A stretch of 64,000 bases of DNA. Origin: Crocinitomix sp. GTDB taxonomy: Bacteria > Bacteroidota > Bacteroidia > Flavobacteriales_D > Crocinitomicaceae. This document shows positions 42,141 through 50,647 of the stretch, piece after piece (positions within the stretch are counted from its first letter, which is position 1; each line of letters starts with the position of its first letter). The position numbers and the translations under genes are program-made. The stretch lies in the NCBI GenBank assembly GCA_013138735.1, contig WTCE01000019.1, forward strand, positions 62,001-126,000, read 5' to 3'. The notes under the pieces were generated by a model. It saw only the letters and a program-made list of their open reading frames with translations, was not told the origin of the DNA and searched no databases.

Positions 42141-43985
42141 GTGAAAGGAATTGTACAACTATTTAAGCTCACGTTTATTTATAAGCGGACGACATTTTTT
42201 GTCATCCTTAGTAATTTGTTGTTCGTTATATTCAACTTACTTTCACTGGTACTCTTCATTCCGTTTTTAAAGATCATTTTTGATACACCTGTAGAAGGAA
42301 CAACGCCTGAAGTTATACTGGAACCTATTTGGAATGCTCGGGAAAATATGTTTACCTATTTCGGCGATTATTTCGAGTTTTTACAACATGAGTTTGTACT
42401 TGCTAATGGAAAAGTGGGCGCCTTGTATTTCGTTTGCATCTCAGTTTTAATCGCATTTTTTCTTAAGAATTTATTCCGTTACAGTGCCATCTATCATCAA
42501 TCATTTTTGCGAATGGCCGTTGTGCGTGATTTGCGAAAGAAACTGTTTAACCGTGCTATGCATTTGCCACTCTCTTTTTATTCTGAAGAGAAAAAAGGAA
42601 ATCTATTAACGCGATTAACAGCAGATTTAAATGAAGTCGAAATTGCCGTAGTCTCTACCTTAGAATTGATTTTTAGAGAACCAATTGCGATTGCTGTGAA
42701 CTTAATTATCCTCTTTTATTTGAGTCCAGAGTTAACCACATTTTCCTTAATACTATTGCCTATAAGTGCCTTGGCAATTTCAAGAATAAGAAAAAGTTTG
42801 AAACGCACCTCTCAAAAAGGACAAGAGCAAATGAGCGACTTAGTTTCTAATATTGAAGAAAGTTTGGGTGGAATTAGAGTGATAAAAGCATTCACGGCTG
42901 AAAAAATTGCATTAGATCGTTTTTCGAATAAAAATACGCATCATCAAAATTTAATCACCCGCGCCTTTCGAAAAAAGGATTTGGCCTCACCCTTAAACGA
43001 AGTTTTTGGAGCAGCTGTTTTAATTGCCATTGTTTGGTTTGGCGGAAATCTAGTTTTAAACCAAGAGGGCGATATGACTGGTCAACAGTTCATCACTTTT
43101 ATTATCATATTCTCTCAATTTTTAAGACCTATTAGTAGTATCGCAAGCGCACTTACTTACTTGAAGAAAGCGGAAGTTTCATTGGATCGGGTAAACGAAA
43201 TCATTGATATTAAAGATCCAATTAAAGATCCTGAGAAACCAGTAAAAAAAGAGGGCCTTACTACGCAAATATCATTCAATAAGGTTGGATTTGCTTATGA
43301 TGAGGAACCTGTATTAAAAGACATTTCCTTTAATTTGGTGAAAGGGAAAACGGTTGCCTTAGTGGGCGAATCAGGAAGTGGAAAATCTACTATTTCTGAC
43401 TTGATTCCTAGGTTCCATGATGTTACACAGGGAGAAATTTTAATCGACAATATTAATATTCAAGCCTTACTAAAAAAGGATCTTCGGAAATTAATTAGTG
43501 TTGTTACCCAAGAATCTATCCTATTCAACGATAGCGTTGGTAACAATATTAGGTTTGGAATTCCAGATGCAACGGAGGAAGAAATAATTAAAGCTGCTAA
43601 GGTTGCTAACGCGCATGACTTTATCATGCAGCTTGAAAATGGCTATGACACTATCATTGGAGATCGCGGAAACAAATTGTCTGGAGGGCAAAAACAACGT
43701 GTAAGCATTGCTAGAGCTGTGCTATCTAACGCGCCAATCATGATTTTGGATGAAGCAACATCAGCGCTTGATACAGAATCTGAAAAATTAGTGCAGGATG
43801 CATTGGAAAAACTCATGCAAAACAGAACTTCTTTGGTCATAGCTCACCGATTGAGTACAATTCGACATGCCGATTTAATTTTAGTATTAAAGAACGGCGC
43901 CATTGTTGAGCGCGGTAATCATGATGAATTAATTGCTGCGAAAGGTTATTATAAATCGTTGTGTGATATTCAGCAGGTGATTTAA
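42141..43985 (+). CDS. MsbA-like ABC exporter (fused permease/ATPase)
   Basis: 614 residues from GTG at 42141 (MKGIVQLFKLTFIYKRTTFF); the choice is set by the promoter box at 42127-42134. Six membrane helices lie in the first 340 residues. The nucleotide-binding domain has Walker A GESGSGKST (409-417), Q-loop VVTQESILF, signature LSGGQKQR, Walker B IMILDEATSALD and the switch His in IAHRLSTI. Homodimers of this type flip lipids such as lipid A core or peptides across the inner membrane; MsbA-like is the natural first guess from the architecture. It is convergent with the DUF1501 gene, 6 bases apart. Confidence 0.9.
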   Translation: MKGIVQLFKLTFIYKRTTFFVILSNLLFVIFNLLSLVLFIPFLKIIFDTPVEGTTPEVILEPIWNARENMFTYFGDYFEFLQHEFVLANGKVGALYFVCISVLIAFFLKNLFRYSAIYHQSFLRMAVVRDLRKKLFNRAMHLPLSFYSEEKKGNLLTRLTADLNEVEIAVVSTLELIFREPIAIAVNLIILFYLSPELTTFSLILLPISALAISRIRKSLKRTSQKGQEQMSDLVSNIEESLGGIRVIKAFTAEKIALDRFSNKNTHHQNLITRAFRKKDLASPLNEVFGAAVLIAIVWFGGNLVLNQEGDMTGQQFITFIIIFSQFLRPISSIASALTYLKKAEVSLDRVNEIIDIKDPIKDPEKPVKKEGLTTQISFNKVGFAYDEEPVLKDISFNLVKGKTVALVGESGSGKSTISDLIPRFHDVTQGEILIDNINIQALLKKDLRKLISVVTQESILFNDSVGNNIRFGIPDATEEEIIKAAKVANAHDFIMQLENGYDTIIGDRGNKLSGGQKQRVSIARAVLSNAPIMILDEATSALDTESEKLVQDALEKLMQNRTSLVIAHRLSTIRHADLILVLKNGAIVERGNHDELIAAKGYYKSLCDIQQVI

Positions 43986-43991
43986 TTCTGA

Positions 43992-45170
43992 TTACCCAAA
44001 CAGCCCCAAATCCTTAAATTCTTGATTTAAAACTGCCTTTGCATCCACATTCAAGGTCTTTTGCAATAATTCTTGATAAACACTTCTAAAATCAACCTTG
44101 TATCGCGGATCACCTTTTTCTAAATCATCCAAATCAATTTGATTGTAAGTCATTGCAGTTCTCGTTAAACCTGAATCAATTACAAACATGACATTTGCTG
44201 CACCATGGTCTGTTCCGCGGCTGGCATTTTCTTTTAATCTTCTGCCAAATTCTGAAAACACGACTACTGTGGTTTCCTTGAGGAGATCATCTTTTTCCAA
44301 ATCCGCTATAAAACTTTCTACGCCATTATTGAGCTCTTCAAACAAACGAACTTGTGAATTCAATTGATTAACATGTGTATCAAAACCGCCCAATTCTGTG
44401 TAAAAAACTGGGGTTTGAATGTCTGATTTTATCAAGGTTGCAATTTGCTTTAGCTGCTGTCCTAATCTACCTTTATATTCTGTTGGATTTGCTTTTAAAC
44501 GGTATTGATCAAAAATATATTCAGCCGAGTTTTTTGTATCGTTGAAAGTCTTATACAAAAAATTCAATTCTTCGTTTTCAGACGCTGGGCTTTTCAAATT
44601 ATCGAAAAAATCAGAATGAATACTATCGTAAAAGGCCTTGGGATTCGTTAAAGCAATTCCAGAAAGGTCATTTCCTTTCATAGCCAATGACAATGACCCG
44701 CCCAATTGAATTCCCGCGTGTGCTTGTTCACAGTTATTATCTAAATAACGTCCAATCCATCCAGTTTGCAAATATTTGTTCGCATCTGAACCGGTATGCC
44801 AAATGTCCATAGATCGGAAATGCGACCGATTTGGATTGGGATAACCCACTGAATTAATAATTGAAAGTAGGCCTCTTTTCTCTAAATCATGAAAAGCTTT
44901 TAATTGCGGGTGAAACCCAAATTTATCGTCAATTTTTAATAAATCAGCTGCAGGAATTCCAATTGCCGATCGGTTATTATAATAGGCGTCTAAGCCATAA
45001 GGAACAACAGCATTTAAGCCATCATTCCCACCGCTTAGCTGAATTACAACGAGGCGTTTTTTACTGTTCAATAATTGACTTGAAAACGCTCCTGCTCGTA
45101 AAAAAGAAGGCACTAACAATCCTCCGGCGGTAATTAAACCTGCTTTTTTTATAAAATTTCTTCTGTTCAT
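43992..45170 (-). CDS. DUF1501 protein (exported, Tat-like signal)
   Basis: 392 residues. The N-terminus MNRRNFIKKAGLITAGGLLV carries an RR motif followed by a hydrophobic stretch, consistent with a twin-arginine signal. The family marks are LVVIQLSGGNDGLNAVVPYG, NRSHFRSMDIWHTGS and TTVVVFSEFGRRLKENASRG with TDHGAANVMF. DUF1501 proteins resemble sulfatase/alkaline phosphatase folds but their role is unknown. It lies 11 bases downstream of the DUF1800 gene; the pair is recurrent in Bacteroidota and Planctomycetota, which suggests a joint periplasmic function. Confidence 0.9.
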   Translation of the reverse strand: MNRRNFIKKAGLITAGGLLVPSFLRAGAFSSQLLNSKKRLVVIQLSGGNDGLNAVVPYGLDAYYNNRSAIGIPAADLLKIDDKFGFHPQLKAFHDLEKRGLLSIINSVGYPNPNRSHFRSMDIWHTGSDANKYLQTGWIGRYLDNNCEQAHAGIQLGGSLSLAMKGNDLSGIALTNPKAFYDSIHSDFFDNLKSPASENEELNFLYKTFNDTKNSAEYIFDQYRLKANPTEYKGRLGQQLKQIATLIKSDIQTPVFYTELGGFDTHVNQLNSQVRLFEELNNGVESFIADLEKDDLLKETTVVVFSEFGRRLKENASRGTDHGAANVMFVIDSGLTRTAMTYNQIDLDDLEKGDPRYKVDFRSVYQELLQKTLNVDAKAVLNQEFKDLGLFG

Positions 45171-45180
45171 TTCCGTTGAA

Positions 45181-46518
45181 TTAAGTGAGTTGAAAATCGG
45201 GCGTACTTAAAAGCCTGATGATTGTTTTCGTGTCATTGCTATTGTAGGTTGATTTTAGATTCGGGTTTTCATTTCGAATCAACAAATCAAAAATGGATGC
45301 TTCTTTATTTCGTTTCCAAAAAGCATCCCAATCCACTTCTTCAAAAAATTTTAAATCCTTCCGTTTCGTTTTTTTCGAAATCTGTGCATCTAATTCAGGA
45401 CTGAGTTCATCCATGATATATCCTTTATTTAAGACCAATGAACCTAAGCGCAAACGCAATGCAAAGCGTGAAGCATCAATCCATTTTCTGCCACCAGGCC
45501 AGCCCGCCACATTTGGCGGTTCAAAAAGCACTTGGCCTAAATACTTCTGAATTCGTTTATGCGATTTTTGATCGGGGAACTTTAAATCAAATGCTTTGCC
45601 AATACCTACCAAAAACTCAATTGGACTCTTGACAATTTTTCCTTGAGCTTGATAAAACCACTCGGCTTTGAATAAATACTTCATCATTACAGTTATGTCA
45701 TAATTGGATGAAAAAAGTGCATTTGACAATTCGTTCACATGCTGTTCATTCAATTTTTCAGCTACAAAATAGCGATAGACTTTCTGCGCAATCAACTTCG
45801 CACAATTAGGATTTGCGAGAATCATTTCCAAGACGTCTTCTCCTGAAAAGTTCCCTGATTTACCAAAAATTAATTTCTCTCCACTATCATGTTGACGTGG
45901 ATTTACAACATGTTTACCGTAAGCATCTGTTGTCCACCCGGTAAATGCCCGTGCTATTTCTGTTACGTCTTTCTCTGTATAATCAACATCTCGCCCCAAC
46001 GTAAATAGTTCGCATAATTCTCGTGCAAAATCCTCGTTCGGTTTTCCTTTTTTATTCTGACGTAAATGCAAATAAGCAATCATTGCACTTGATTTAGAAA
46101 CACCATATAAAAGGTCTCTAAAATTTCCTAAAGCATTTGTACGCAGTATATTGTTCAACTCAATTGTTGTGTAAGGATTGTTCTTTGTATTGCAGGCAAA
46201 ATGTCCATGCCAAAACAAGGTCATTTTCTCAACCAAACCATGGTTTTCGCACAACATTTGTTGAAACCATTTATAGTTTAATTCTTGTACCTGCTTTCTC
46301 CAAGTTTTCCGTAATTCTTGTTTTTGCTTTTGTGAAAGTTTTTTGTTTTTGTCTGGATTCCATTTAGGCAAATCCATGTTTAAGTCCGTGCTATTTTGTG
46401 CTTTAAAAATGGCATCAACTGCTTTGTCTAAATCATCCTGCTTTACCAAACCTTGATGATTTGAAAAAAACTCGGCCCTGCTGTGCAAATGGTATTTGTC
46501 GCGTGTTGTTAATTTCAT
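45181..46518 (-). CDS. DUF1800 protein, partner of DUF1501
   Basis: 445 residues with no clear signal peptide. Family motifs are WFQQMLCENHGLVEKMTLFW, HGHFACNTKN, ANEDFARELCELFTLG-like LCELFTLGRDVDYTEKDV, ARAFTGWTTD and PPNVAGWPGGRKWIDASRFA. The W-x-H-x-H-F and the LCELFTLG motifs are the hallmark of the family, whose activity is not known. Unusually for the family, no export signal is visible at the start (MKLTTRDKYHLHSRAEFFSN), although a relocation through its DUF1501 partner is possible. It probably starts the two-gene operon. Confidence 0.88.
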   Translation of the reverse strand: MKLTTRDKYHLHSRAEFFSNHQGLVKQDDLDKAVDAIFKAQNSTDLNMDLPKWNPDKNKKLSQKQKQELRKTWRKQVQELNYKWFQQMLCENHGLVEKMTLFWHGHFACNTKNNPYTTIELNNILRTNALGNFRDLLYGVSKSSAMIAYLHLRQNKKGKPNEDFARELCELFTLGRDVDYTEKDVTEIARAFTGWTTDAYGKHVVNPRQHDSGEKLIFGKSGNFSGEDVLEMILANPNCAKLIAQKVYRYFVAEKLNEQHVNELSNALFSSNYDITVMMKYLFKAEWFYQAQGKIVKSPIEFLVGIGKAFDLKFPDQKSHKRIQKYLGQVLFEPPNVAGWPGGRKWIDASRFALRLRLGSLVLNKGYIMDELSPELDAQISKKTKRKDLKFFEEVDWDAFWKRNKEASIFDLLIRNENPNLKSTYNSNDTKTIIRLLSTPDFQLT

Positions 46519-46607
46519 GAAAATATAAATTGAAATGAGGTCAGAATGTTTCCACTCTATTTAGTCAGACTTGAAAACTAATAAATAGTTTAATTAGTGT
46601 TGTATAT

Positions 46608-46702
46608 AAAGTCCGATTTCGGCGTTACGTTTGCTCATAAATTGAGCATTTACATATGTAAACTCTCAATTTATGAACTACACAAGCTTGAACTCGGACT
46701 TT
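46608..46702. repeat. Nested 95-bp palindromic element
   Basis: Outer arms AAAGTCCGA (46608-46616) and TCGGACTTT (46694-46702); inner arms TCATAAATTGAG (46635-46646) and CTCAATTTATGA (46665-46676), both perfect; and at the centre the 14-base palindrome TTTACATATGTAAA (46649-46662). It is in the 277-base gap upstream of the DUF1800 gene and downstream of the beta-helix gene on the same strand. It could be a MITE-like mobile remnant or a transcription barrier. Confidence 0.7.
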
Positions 46703-46795
46703 ACTGACAGACACCGTTAGATGATGCGGGATAACCTAAGAATTCTGAACAATTTTATCTGACAAACTTATCTCTAAGCTACTAGCAGATGATAA

Positions 46796-49267
46796 TCAAG
46801 GTTGGATAATTTTTTCTGTTTTTTGAATGCCATTCACATTGACTACAGAACAAATGTAAATCCCAGCGTTTAGTTGATTTATTGCGATTCTATTTAGCTT
46901 CTCGCTCAATAAAATCTCTAGGATTAAATCACCTTGTAAATTATGAATTTGGGCGTAATTATCAATTGGATATTGTTCCAATTCAAGCGCAATAATAACC
47001 TCTGGTCTTTCGAAGTTTTGAGAAATTTTAATATCCGGTCTGGCTTCTCCACTATCTTCTTTAATCGGTGAATGTGGGCCCCCACCTATTTCCAAAAAAC
47101 TAGTATAGCGATACCAAATATTTCCAGAAATTGGTAAATCACTTACTCCTTCCGCATCATCATCATAATAACCTTCAACTCCATACAACCACGTCTCCAT
47201 TGCTTCGTGCAAACTATGATCTATTAACCAAGGTCCCATATGATATGATCTTGAAGAGAATATTGGCATCACTGCAGGTTTACGTTCCGACAATGCAATG
47301 GCACGAATGCGATACGTATGATAATTATAAATACTTGAGCCATCACCATAGACATGGTTTGTTCGATAATGATGCAATAAAATTCTATCTACTCTTTCGG
47401 CAAGTGCAATCGATTCGTCATCTGAAGTATATCCTAAATAAATTTCGCTGATGATGCCCATCTCATGCGCTCGTTCATCAATCAACTCAAGTTGGTCGCT
47501 ATAAAAATCAAAAGCGCCTGCATTGGTGCATGGGTAGCCTCCAGGTTCAAGGTAATTTTCACAATAATATGCAAACACATCACCCAACACATCTGTCCAA
47601 AATTCGAACTCTAAATTTAAGACATCAATTTTTTGGAACCAACTGTCTCCAAATAATGAATTAAACACTTCGATTTTATCAAATGATGCATTCTTTTCAC
47701 CAACAGCAGCCACTTGTGCAATTCCGTAATCTTCTTTTGCGCGTTGAATAAAATTGGCCAACACAATCGCTTCATCCGGGTCGGTTAAATCGTATTTGTG
47801 CGTATTGATATAGGATAAATTATAGAATACCAAATAATTAAAGCCATTGTCTTGTGCAAACTCGAGTAAATCCGTCTCAGCATCTTCATCTCCCAAAATA
47901 AATTTAAAATCATTTACGTATAAGCCTACTAAAGGAATGCGCTCGAAATAGGCGATTGGTTCGGGTACATATTCAAATGCACCTGCATCTGGTGCTCCTG
48001 CCAAATCTCTATGCTGATTGACATAATCTGTTGTTAGGTCATTAGCAACACCATAATTCACGGCTGGCGATTCATGTGTTAAGCGATAATCACCTGCCTC
48101 AGCATCAACGAAATTTTGTCCTTCTGCTGTTGCACTATACGTATTTGTGGAAACAACAACTAAATCTGAAAGATCGAATGAAAGATAAGGTGCAAATTCA
48201 AATAAATCGGGCGCAATAACGTAAGGTTCAACAAAAATATTATTCTCTATCCGACTTTCATCTGAGGCAGATTCCGTATTTTCAATTACTAAATTATAAG
48301 TCCCTGAATTAACCAGCGTATTGTGCATGAAAGTGAGTTCATTATGGTCAACCCCACCCTCGGCGGTATAAAACTCAACCTTTACGGCACCTGAACCAAT
48401 GGCTCCATTATCCTCAAAAACATTATTGTAAATCTGAAAGAAACCGCCTTTTTCCGCATTCACACCGTAGAGGTCTGTATTGGAAATTTTATTCTTTTCA
48501 ATGAGCACATCAGACTCCATTGATACTTTAATTCCCGAAATATTGGTTTCTTGAATGTGATTGTTTCGAATGATCGCGTTTGATCCGTACAATGTAATAC
48601 CATTGCCTAATACATTTGTGATCTCACAGTTCTCAATCAATAAATTACTAATTCCATATGGAAAAAGTGGCCCACAAGCGTCATCCAATATACCATAGCG
48701 ATAAAGCGGATGCCCCATCACAATACCATTCCCACAATTTAAGATCGAAAGGTTTGACAAGTGACAATCTTGTAATTCAAATGTTCCTTCATTTGCTGTT
48801 AAATCACACCTTGGATCATCTCTTGACATAACCGCAGCACGTCCAGTATTCTCAATTAAAACATGATCAACTTTAAAGTGATTGGATAAATCGAAAAAAT
48901 GAAGTCCATAACCACTTGTGCCTTCTATATGAATGCCCAAATCAATTCCATCTTCACCACTGCCAGATATTTGTACATAATTACATGCTTGAAATTTGAT
49001 TCCATAATCGGCGGCAATTCCGTCAATCGAAACAACTCCGCCACAATTTTTTATTTGAATTGGATTAAGAAATGACCCTTCTAAATTCTCGAGTCTTAGT
49101 TCTGACCTTTCACCTCCCTCTAAACAAACTGTTTGCCCAGGCAAAACGGAAGTCCCATCAAAAATGTCATCCGTGGTTTCGACTAAATAATCACAACCGC
49201 AATCTTGGGAAAGGCTCACAAGTGAAAAACTAAAAAGGACACTGAGTAAGGTAATTAATTTCATCAT
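46796..49267 (-). CDS. Secreted right-handed beta-helix protein with T9SS sorting domain
   Basis: 823 residues from the ATG at 49267 (MMKLITLLSVLFSFSLVSLS, signal peptide to about residue 21); the frame extends 12 codons further up but the extra part is not signal-like. Residues about 100-440 show regular beta-helix turns (LLIENCEITNVLGNGITLYG, NAIIRNNHIQETNISGIKVS), as in pectate-lyase-like proteins. From about 445 a second globular region begins (YFERIPLVGLYVNDFKFIL, LLEFAQDNGFNYLVFYNLSY), with a glycosidase-like or TIM-barrel look. The last 75 residues (YAQIHNLQGDLILEILLSEK, LNAGIYICSVVNVNGIQKTE) are a T9SS C-terminal sorting domain. The substrate may be a polysaccharide; this is inference. 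Confidence 0.78.
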   Translation of the reverse strand: MMKLITLLSVLFSFSLVSLSQDCGCDYLVETTDDIFDGTSVLPGQTVCLEGGERSELRLENLEGSFLNPIQIKNCGGVVSIDGIAADYGIKFQACNYVQISGSGEDGIDLGIHIEGTSGYGLHFFDLSNHFKVDHVLIENTGRAAVMSRDDPRCDLTANEGTFELQDCHLSNLSILNCGNGIVMGHPLYRYGILDDACGPLFPYGISNLLIENCEITNVLGNGITLYGSNAIIRNNHIQETNISGIKVSMESDVLIEKNKISNTDLYGVNAEKGGFFQIYNNVFEDNGAIGSGAVKVEFYTAEGGVDHNELTFMHNTLVNSGTYNLVIENTESASDESRIENNIFVEPYVIAPDLFEFAPYLSFDLSDLVVVSTNTYSATAEGQNFVDAEAGDYRLTHESPAVNYGVANDLTTDYVNQHRDLAGAPDAGAFEYVPEPIAYFERIPLVGLYVNDFKFILGDEDAETDLLEFAQDNGFNYLVFYNLSYINTHKYDLTDPDEAIVLANFIQRAKEDYGIAQVAAVGEKNASFDKIEVFNSLFGDSWFQKIDVLNLEFEFWTDVLGDVFAYYCENYLEPGGYPCTNAGAFDFYSDQLELIDERAHEMGIISEIYLGYTSDDESIALAERVDRILLHHYRTNHVYGDGSSIYNYHTYRIRAIALSERKPAVMPIFSSRSYHMGPWLIDHSLHEAMETWLYGVEGYYDDDAEGVSDLPISGNIWYRYTSFLEIGGGPHSPIKEDSGEARPDIKISQNFERPEVIIALELEQYPIDNYAQIHNLQGDLILEILLSEKLNRIAINQLNAGIYICSVVNVNGIQKTEKIIQP

Positions 49268-49526
49268 ATCAATTGGTTTAGCAGGGTAAGAACGAATAAA
49301 CACATACAGTTAAAGTGGCTCTTTACCTAAGAAGTGGAATTTTGAAACTGTTTTTATCCGTCGTTTTATAATGTATGCAATTAACACAACCAACGCAAGT
49401 ATTTATTCAAAATAAACTTTCTTTTTTCGACGAACACTAGTATTTAATTCGACTGACCTGAAAATTCAACAGTACGGGTGGAAGGCCCAATAAAATAATA
49501 AATTCAATTTTGGCTGTTTTAACCTG

Positions 49527-49599
49527 AGTTCTTAATTTATTCAAATTTCTTTGCATTTAAAAAGATTAGACTTAACTTTACGCCAGTTCTTAATTTATT
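49527..49599. repeat. 15-bp direct repeat around the riboswitch promoter
   Basis: AGTTCTTAATTTATT occurs at 49527-49541 and again at 49585-49599, 58 bases apart, so it brackets the TTTG-N19-TAACTTTA promoter. It could be a regulator site or a trace of a local duplication. Confidence 0.6.
49550..49580 (+). promoter_or_regulatory. Promoter of the methionine locus
   Basis: TTTG at 49550-49553, exactly 19 bases, then TAACTTTA at 49573-49580, close to the TTTG-N19-TAnnTTTG consensus. Transcription would start about 49585, some 20 bases before the riboswitch. Confidence 0.65.
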
Positions 49600-49605
49600 A
49601 ATGTA

Positions 49606-49718
49606 CTTATAAAGAAAGGTGGAGGGACCGGCCCTTTGAAACCTTGGCAACCGAACTCATGTAAATGAGGACAAGGTGCCAATTCCTGTTCGTCGCAACT
49701 TTGCTAGAACAATATGAG
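49606..49718 (+). ncRNA. SAM-I (S-box) riboswitch
   Basis: The conserved core is unmistakable: AAAGGTGGAGGGACCGGCCC, TTTGAAACCTTGGCAACC, a variable arm, then AAGGTGCCAATTCC. Closing helix P1 is CTTAT (49606-49610) with ATGAG (49714-49718). The kink-turn and the SAM-binding joining regions are all present. SAM-I aptamers switch off genes for methionine and SAM synthesis when SAM is abundant. No U-tracted terminator is obvious between 49719 and 49773, so the expression platform is unresolved. Its former immediate target, metH1, is destroyed; the next intact genes are the QueF-like gene and metH2. Confidence 0.95.
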
Positions 49719-49773
49719 ATTTCAACATTCGCTTTAAAACGAAATTCCGGTCACACTACTTTTCATTCAGATT

Positions 49774-49934
49774 ATGAATGAGATGAGAGAAATATTAAAA
49801 AAACGAATCCTTGTGTTGCGTGGCACCTTGGGCACTATAATACAACACTATAAATTAGAGGAAGCAGGTTTTGCGGAACCACGCCTGACCCTATTAAAGC
49901 AATGGCTGAAATAGCAGCCAGAAATTCAATATAA
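49774..49934 (+). pseudogene. metH1 remnant (homocysteine S-methyltransferase half of methionine synthase)
   Basis: An ATG at 49774 opens MREILKKRILVLRGTLGTII followed by QHYKLEEAGF, which is the N-terminus of MetH (MREIL..RILVLDGAMGTMI...). In another frame, directly after it, TPDPIKAMAEIAARNSI and a stop (49932-49934) match the C-terminal end of the same domain (CGTTPxHIKAIAE). About 270-300 codons between the two, including the zinc-binding cysteines, are missing, and the frame shifts at the junction. The first frame stops at 49912-49914. This is an internal deletion, not a short gene: both ends are present and ordered. It sits right behind a SAM-I riboswitch, the expected position for metH1 in Bacteroidota. 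Confidence 0.85.
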
Positions 49935-49972
49935 ATCAAGAAAACAGTATATTCATTCTAAATAAATAAAAA

Positions 49973-50407
49973 ATGTCAAAATTGTATAAAGAGATCGATA
50001 AGTCAATCCTTGTTGCTCTACCAAATCCTACAAAGGAAGCTTACGAAATCAAGATTAAAATTCCAGAATTCACCTTTTTAGGTGTTCAGGAACAGCCAGA
50101 TTTTGCAGCCATTTATATCACGTTTTATCCTAAAAACAAGATTATGGAACTAAAATCTTTAAAGCAATACTCGTATCACTTGCGTGACATTGTTGTTTCA
50201 TATGAACGTTTGATTAATATTTTTTATGATCACTTGATGGAAACGTATGATCCAGAACGATTGAGACTAATGATGGTCTGTAATCCTCGTGGAGGAATTA
50301 GTTCAAAATTAACGATTGATTCTGATTGGGCTGCACGCGGTGGAGATGAAAGATTCAGGGATTGGGCAAGCCAAGGCGGAGACGATAATTGGAGTGTGGT
50401 CATGTAG
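49973..50407 (+). CDS. QueF-like T-fold protein lacking the catalytic cysteine
   Basis: 144 residues. QueF reduces preQ0 to preQ1 in queuosine synthesis. The family resemblance is clear: LPNPTKEAYEIKIKIPEFTF, QPDFAAIYITFYPKNKIMEL, ELKSLKQYSYHLRDIVVSYE (59-78) and NPRGGISSKLTID (104-116). However, the active-site segment, normally FTSLCPKTGQPDFA, reads FTFLGVQEQPDFA (33-45). The nucleophilic Cys is replaced by G37 and one residue is missing, while the conserved Asp (D43) and Glu (E78 in the FHE position) remain. The C-terminal end is also different and glycine-rich. I therefore doubt preQ0 reduction and suspect another pterin or purine-like role; GTP cyclohydrolase-type T-fold enzymes act on such substrates. 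It lies between the metH1 remnant and metH2, downstream of the SAM riboswitch. Confidence 0.8.
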   Translation: MSKLYKEIDKSILVALPNPTKEAYEIKIKIPEFTFLGVQEQPDFAAIYITFYPKNKIMELKSLKQYSYHLRDIVVSYERLINIFYDHLMETYDPERLRLMMVCNPRGGISSKLTIDSDWAARGGDERFRDWASQGGDDNWSVVM

Positions 50408-50414
50408 TTTAGAC

Positions 50415-50483
50415 AATAGATCGCTATGCTATTAGAGATTAGACCGCTTCGCTGTTAGATATTAGACCGCTTCGCTGTTAGAT
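50415..50483 (+). repeat. Three tandem 23-bp repeats between queF-like and metH2 genes
   Basis: Two identical units (50438-50460 and 50461-50483, ATTAGACCGCTTCGCTGTTA and on) and a degenerate one before them (50415-50437). The TCGCTTCGCTGTTAG word recurs at 20443. The gap up to 50647 then continues with AATTGATAATTGA-type words that run up to the metH2 start codon and a TTCGATACTTCGAGAGGTTC segment. Confidence 0.8.
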
Positions 50484-50647
50484 ATTAGACATTCGACGGT
50501 GGTTAATGAGAATGACACACAACAAAATTCAATTGAAATTTGATAATTGAATAATTGATAATTACAGCCTTCGATACTTCGAGAGGTTCAGCACGGCGTA
50601 GCTCAAGGCAGCGCATTGATAATTGAAAAATTGCTAATTGAAAAAGA

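Noticed and set aside
46701-46745. GTTAGAT word that looked like the core site of an integron attC
   Set aside because: No matching inverse core (RYYYAAC) or integrase is nearby and the pairing layout is that of a plain palindrome.
49774-49914. A 46-residue MetH-like peptide as a functional leader peptide
   Set aside because: The C-terminal end of the same domain follows in another frame, so a deletion remnant explains it better than a dedicated short gene.
50408-50647. Repeat array considered as a possible CRISPR
   Set aside because: The units are directly adjacent with no unique spacers, and no cas genes are in the window.
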